Below, piece after piece: positions 60,090 through 64,000 of a stretch of 64,000 nucleotides of DNA. The stretch comes from Hyphomonas jannaschiana VP2 (GTDB lineage: Bacteria; Pseudomonadota; Alphaproteobacteria; Caulobacterales; Hyphomonadaceae). Both the position numbers and the translations under genes were made by a program. The stretch is taken from the NCBI RefSeq assembly GCF_000685215.1, contig NZ_ARYJ01000005.1, positions 124,001-188,000 on the forward strand, given 5' to 3'. Within the stretch, counting starts at the first letter, position 1. Each line of letters begins with the position of its first letter. The notes beneath the pieces were generated by a model. That model did no database searches. It was not told the DNA's origin and worked only from the letters and a program-made list of their open reading frames with translations.

Positions 60090-62650
60090 GCCACCACGAT
60101 ATTCACGATGCGGCCCGGCACGACAATGGTTTTCTTCACGGTCTTGCCTTCGATGAACGACACCACTTCTGGCAGGGCATGCGCGACGGCTTCCACCGCC
60201 TCGTTGGTTTCCCCCTTCGGCACCGTGATCTCACCCCGGCGTTTCCCGTTGACCTGAACGGCCATGGTCACGGAGACGTCCTCTGTCAGCGCCTTGTCGG
60301 CGACCGGCCACGGCGCAGCAGATACAAAGCCGTCTCCACCGATCCGTTCCCAGCACGCCTCAGCCAGGTGTGGCATGAACGGGGTCAGGCAGCGTGCCAG
60401 CATGGAGGCCCCTTCGAACCGTGCTCCGACAGCCTCACCGCTGGATTCCGCCTTCTTGAGCACGCTCACCCACTCATGGATGCTGGCAACAGCCGAGTTG
60501 AAGCGGAACTCCTCAATCGCCTTGTCGATGGCAACGACAGCCTTGTGGCTTGCCTTGCGGACTGTAAGCGAAGCGGCGTCGTCAGCCGGGTCCGCTTTCT
60601 CCATATCTCCGAGCGCGTCGAACACGCTCCACAGGCGCTGGGCGAAGCGGGCTGAGCCTTCGACGCCAGCCTGTGTCCACTCCACGTCGCGTTCCGGAGG
60701 AGAGTCGGACAGGACGAACCAGCGGGCGACATCTGCACCAAACTCGGCAATGATCGCATCCGGATCGACCGTGTTCTTCTTAGATTTCGACATTTTCTCG
60801 ATCGGGCCAGGCGTAACGAGGCCGCCGGTAGCCTTTTCGATCCAGGTGTCACCTTCCAGCTCGACTTCCGATGGCTGCAGCCATTGTCCGGAAGCGGACT
60901 TGTAGGTCTCGTGCGTAACCATGCCTTGCGTGAACAGGCCGGCGAAAGGCTCGCCGCTCGGCAGGTCCAGTTCACCGATGTCCCGCATCGCACGCGAGAA
61001 GAAACGGGAATAGAGCAGGTGCAGGACGGCGTGCTCGATGCCGCCGACATACTGGTCGACGGGCAGCCAGTAGGCGCGCTCTTCCAGATCATCCGGGCTG
61101 GCAAAGCGGGCGTAGTACCATGACGAATCCACGAACGTGTCCAGCGTATCGGTTTCGCGCCGGGCGGGCTTGCCGCATTTCGGGCAGTCGACATGTTTCC
61201 AGGTCGCGTGCCGGTCCAGCGGATTGCCCGGCTGGTCGAACGTCACATCGTCCGGCAGGCGGACGGGCAGGTCGCTTTCCGGAACCGGAACTACACCGCA
61301 GCTGTCACAATGCACGATCGGGATGGGGCACCCCCAATAGCGCTGGCGAGAGACGCCCCAGTCGCGCAGGCGATAATTCACCGTGCCGGCGCCGAGGCCC
61401 ATGCCTTCAATCCGCTCAATCGCTGTGCGTTTGGCGTCATCAATGCCGAGGCCGTCCAGGAAGCCGGAATTGAAGATGGAGCCGGGGCCAGTATACGCCT
61501 CGTCCTCAACGGTGAAGCTCGCCCGGTCGGCGCCCGGAGGCAGCACAACCGGCGTGACACTCAGTCCGAACTTGCGGGCGAATTCGATGTCCCTCTGGTC
61601 ATGCGCCGGACAGCCGAAAATGGCGCCGGTGCCGTAACCCATCAGCACAAAGTTTGCGACCCAGACCGGAAGTGTCTTTCCGTCCACAAATGGGTGCTTG
61701 ACGGTCAGGCCCGTATCGAAGCCCAGCTTCTCGGCCTTCTCGATGGCTTCCTCGCTGGTGCCGACCTGGGCGCATTTCCCGCGGAAGGCTTTCAGCTGCT
61801 CGGAGTTCTCAGCCAGCTGAATTGTCAGCGGATGGTCCGGGGACAGGGCGATGAAGCTCGCCCCGAACAGCGTGTCCGGGCGGGTCGTGAAAATCTCGAT
61901 GCCGTCATCGAAATTGGCCGGTGCAGCGCTGTCCCACTCAAACCGCATCTGCAGGCCTTCAGACCGGCCGATCCAGTTCGCCTGCATGGTGCGCACCTTC
62001 TCAGGCCAGCGCTCCAGCTTGTGAACTTCTTCCAGCAGATCTTCGGCATATTCGGTGATCTTGAAGAACCACTGAGTCAGCTCGCGCTGCTCGACGAGCG
62101 CGCCGGAGCGCCAGCCGCGTCCGTCGATCACCTGCTCGTTCGCCAGCACCGTGTTATCGACCGGGTCCCAGTTCACCTTGGAGGCTTTCCGGTAGATCAG
62201 GCCCTTGTCCAGCATCTTCAGGAACAATGCTTGCTGCGCGCCGTAATATTCCGGATCGCAGGTCGCGAACTCCCGGCTCCAGTCCAGCGACAAGCCGAGC
62301 TTTGCGAACTGGGCCTTCATGGCGTCGATGTTCTGATAGGTCCATTTGCCCGGATGGACGTTCTTTTCCATTGCGGCGTTCTCTGCCGGCATGCCGAAGG
62401 CGTCCCAGCCCATCGGATGCAGCACGTTGTAACCTTTGGCCCGCTTATGCCGCGCAACAACGTCGCCCATCGCATAGTTGCGGACATGGCCCATATGCAG
62501 CCGGCCCGACGGATAGGGGAACATCTCCAGCACGTAGGCTTTCGGGGCGTCGCCCGCTTCCTTAGGCGATTTTGCCCTGAAGAGGTCCGCCTTTTTCCAG
62601 GCTTCACGCCATTTCTGCTCCGCAGCTTGCGGATCGTACCGGGTGGCCAT
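60086..62650 (-). CDS. leuS: Leucyl-tRNA synthetase
   Basis: 854 residues. Class I synthetase: HIGH-type motif in [20 protein letters not shown], editing domain ([17 protein letters not shown]), zinc-type cysteines [10 protein letters not shown] and [13 protein letters not shown] motif [13 protein letters not shown], and the C-terminal [11 protein letters not shown]. First gene of the leuS-lptE-holA operon, with a 39-base gap to the DUF3576 gene upstream. Confidence 0.98.
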   Translation of the reverse strand: MATRYDPQAAEQKWREAWKKADLFRAKSPKEAGDAPKAYVLEMFPYPSGRLHMGHVRNYAMGDVVARHKRAKGYNVLHPMGWDAFGMPAENAAMEKNVHPGKWTYQNIDAMKAQFAKLGLSLDWSREFATCDPEYYGAQQALFLKMLDKGLIYRKASKVNWDPVDNTVLANEQVIDGRGWRSGALVEQRELTQWFFKITEYAEDLLEEVHKLERWPEKVRTMQANWIGRSEGLQMRFEWDSAAPANFDDGIEIFTTRPDTLFGASFIALSPDHPLTIQLAENSEQLKAFRGKCAQVGTSEEAIEKAEKLGFDTGLTVKHPFVDGKTLPVWVANFVLMGYGTGAIFGCPAHDQRDIEFARKFGLSVTPVVLPPGADRASFTVEDEAYTGPGSIFNSGFLDGLGIDDAKRTAIERIEGMGLGAGTVNYRLRDWGVSRQRYWGCPIPIVHCDSCGVVPVPESDLPVRLPDDVTFDQPGNPLDRHATWKHVDCPKCGKPARRETDTLDTFVDSSWYYARFASPDDLEERAYWLPVDQYVGGIEHAVLHLLYSRFFSRAMRDIGELDLPSGEPFAGLFTQGMVTHETYKSASGQWLQPSEVELEGDTWIEKATGGLVTPGPIEKMSKSKKNTVDPDAIIAEFGADVARWFVLSDSPPERDVEWTQAGVEGSARFAQRLWSVFDALGDMEKADPADDAASLTVRKASHKAVVAIDKAIEEFRFNSAVASIHEWVSVLKKAESSGEAVGARFEGASMLARCLTPFMPHLAEACWERIGGDGFVSAAPWPVADKALTEDVSVTMAVQVNGKRRGEITVPKGETNEAVEAVAHALPEVVSFIEGKTVKKTIVVPGRIVNIVVA

Positions 62651-62689
62651 TGGCCTCTCCCCCTGATTTTTGTCTGATCAGACCGGCTT

Positions 62690-63118
62690 CTAGCCGAGTT
62701 GCGAGTTCTTCAGGTTCCGCGCGCGGTCAAGGATCGCGTTTTCAAGCTGGATCGCGGTTTCCGGATCAACCGGCGCATCGACCCAGGCGCCATCCTGGTT
62801 CACCTGGCGGAACACGGCGACTTTCACACCGTCGGCGCGTAGTCGCGTGTCGAGAATATAGACGGTCGCCTTGACGCGCTCGTTTTCGGATCCCGGAAAG
62901 CTCTTCCAGTCATACACGATCAGGCCGCCGATCGGGTCGGTGCTTGAAACGGGCATGTTTGTGAACGTGTCGAGCGAGGCGCGCCACAGATAGGGGTTCA
63001 CCGTGCCGACATTCTTCGCGGTGACGAGAGCGTCTGCGTTGACGCGCTTGCTGCCACCCTGGCATCCGACCAGCGCAAACAGGGCAGCGGCTGCCGCGGA
63101 GAAGACATATTTGTTCAT
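62690..63118 (-). CDS. DUF3576 family lipoprotein
   Basis: 142 residues from the ATG at 63118. Signal peptide with lipobox LVGC (Cys19), then VNPYLWRASLDTFTNMPVSSTDPIGGLIVYDWKSFPGSENERVKATVYIL, matching the DUF3576 family found upstream of leuS in alphaproteobacteria. Envelope protein of unknown function. Confidence 0.88.
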   Translation of the reverse strand: MNKYVFSAAAAALFALVGCQGGSKRVNADALVTAKNVGTVNPYLWRASLDTFTNMPVSSTDPIGGLIVYDWKSFPGSENERVKATVYILDTRLRADGVKVAVFRQVNQDGAWVDAPVDPETAIQLENAILDRARNLKNSQLG

Positions 63119-63222
63119 GAGGAGAGTTCCCGAGCGCAATATCTTGTTGACCGGCGTTTGTATAACAACACGAGTCTGGGCTCGCCAGTGCTCATGTGTG
63201 CAGCGATCCGAGGGAGAAAAAG

Positions 63223-64000
63223 ATGAAACGCCAATTCCTTCTGGCCCTTGTTTCGGCTGCTGCCTGCCTGCCAGCAATTGCGCAGGAAGACTGGGATGTC
63301 TGGGAGACAGACTGGGAGAAGGACGGCGCACTTCTGTTTGCGCCCGGCGCGGAAGAAGCTGTGCTCTACCGGCTGGGTCTCGGCTTCGACACCAACCGGG
63401 TTCTGGACAATGGTCTGGTTCTGGGCGCCGCCGCCCGGCTGGACGCCGAACTGGATCATCCGGCCCGCGCGGGCTTTTCAGGCATTGTTGCTGATCCCGC
63501 GCCCGGCGAACTGGCTGTCGCAGGGGCGTTCAGCGGGCTGGCCCGGTCTCCCGGGATTGAGGAAGACGGGGCAAGGGCCATGCTGCAGACGGCCTATATT
63601 TATGTCGAAGGCGGATATGGTGAAGCCCGGCTCGGTCGCGACGAAGGGGTTGCCAAACGTTTTGCGCAGGGCGCACCGTCCCTGTTTTCCAGCCTGTCCC
63701 TGCATGCGCCGCACCTTGATCCTGATGGCGGGGCGATTGTGCGGACCGATCATGACCTGACAGGCCCTGCCGCCAAAGTCTCTGGGACCACGCCGCGGAT
63801 TGTCGGTTTCAAGGGCGGCCTCTCCTATACGCCAGAAGCCGATGTGCGCGGTCTGGACCGCGATCCGGTACGGATCCTGCCGGGAAGCCCTGCAATCGTG
63901 CTGACCAATGCCACGGAAGCCAGCGTCAGCTTCAATCATCGTTTCCGGCAAAGCGGTGTGCGGGTACGTGCTGCTACAGGCTGGAGCCGCGCGGATGTTG
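63223..64000 (+). CDS. Porin-like outer-membrane protein (partial)
   Basis: 259 residues visible; the gene leaves the right edge. A signal peptide cut after AIA-QEDWDVW is followed by beta-strand patterns typical of gram-negative porins (FDTNRVLDNGLVLGAAARLDAEL, TAYIYVEGGYGEARLGRDEGVA). A GAGGG ribosome site precedes the ATG. Likely a trimeric porin of the Porin_4 kind; solute unknown. Divergent from DUF3576 across a 104-base gap. Confidence 0.8.
   Translation, partial: MKRQFLLALVSAAACLPAIAQEDWDVWETDWEKDGALLFAPGAEEAVLYRLGLGFDTNRVLDNGLVLGAAARLDAELDHPARAGFSGIVADPAPGELAVAGAFSGLARSPGIEEDGARAMLQTAYIYVEGGYGEARLGRDEGVAKRFAQGAPSLFSSLSLHAPHLDPDGGAIVRTDHDLTGPAAKVSGTTPRIVGFKGGLSYTPEADVRGLDRDPVRILPGSPAIVLTNATEASVSFNHRFRQSGVRVRAATGWSRADV

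Noticed and set aside
1-64000. CRISPR arrays, tRNA or rRNA genes, transposases, phage genes
   Set aside because: No regularly spaced direct repeats, no TTCGAATCC-type tRNA arms in the gaps, and no recombinase or transposase motifs in any credible frame.

Overview
The window reads as about 64 kb of a GC-rich alphaproteobacterial chromosome, most likely from the Caulobacterales/Hyphomonadaceae group (Hyphomonas-like; this assignment is inference). It carries the alphaproteobacterial cell-cycle genes rcdA and trcR, a CtrA-type TTAA-N7-TTAAC site and a dense cluster of GANTC (CcrM) sites. The gene order ppsR | gap | hemE is the one that flanks the Caulobacter crescentus chromosomal origin. Nearly all sequence is chromosomal housekeeping; no insertion sequence, prophage, CRISPR array, rRNA or tRNA was found.

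Left part (1-11.5 kb, mostly minus strand): leucine biosynthesis genes leuB (cut by the window edge), leuD and leuC, interleaved with cysK, a VOC protein, an ABM monooxygenase and three tandem paralogous small lipoproteins. A soluble hybrid histidine kinase and a divergent epimerase/LysR pair follow.

11.5-24.5 kb: the usual ffh-rpsP-rimM-trmD-rplS translation block, all on the minus strand but broken up. A secreted beta/gamma-crystallin gene sits between rpsP and rimM. A second, larger crystallin gene plus about 6 kb of other genes sits between rimM and trmD. That inserted stretch includes a yybP-ykoY manganese riboswitch in front of a GDT1/UPF0016 manganese exporter, a TetR gene with two palindromic operators, and one AT-rich orphan gene.

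24.5-41.3 kb: mixed metabolism and envelope genes (S9 peptidase, AGE epimerase, gpmA, a RibD-like deaminase, glycosyltransferase, GST, ppa, LysE exporter, carbonic anhydrase, acyltransferase). It also holds an hsp20 gene with a sigma-32-like promoter and a ROSE-like RNA thermometer hairpin, and the rcdA/DUF1192/qor/trcR group. From 41.3 to 42.0 kb lies a 700-base non-coding gap with a terminator, a 105-bp inverted-repeat element and an unassigned hairpin-rich segment.

42-64 kb is the origin-proximal core: smr, mltA, a Tim44-domain gene and secB; then the overlapping dnaQ-coaE-aroE-maf-ppsR operon; then the putative origin at 48,621-48,961. Beyond it come hemE-hemH-hemJ-rho-mnmE-mnmG-rsmG-parA-parB, with two perfect parS sites inside mnmG and rsmG, and the convergent leuS-lptE-holA operon. 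The window ends in a DUF3576 lipoprotein and the start of a porin-like gene. Replication initiation, CtrA/CcrM cell-cycle control and ParABS segregation therefore lie within about 10 kb of each other. No complete, clearly novel multi-gene system was identified. The strongest observations are the origin with its GANTC cluster, the two RNA sensors, the crystallin insertions and the unassigned 41.5-42.0 kb segment.
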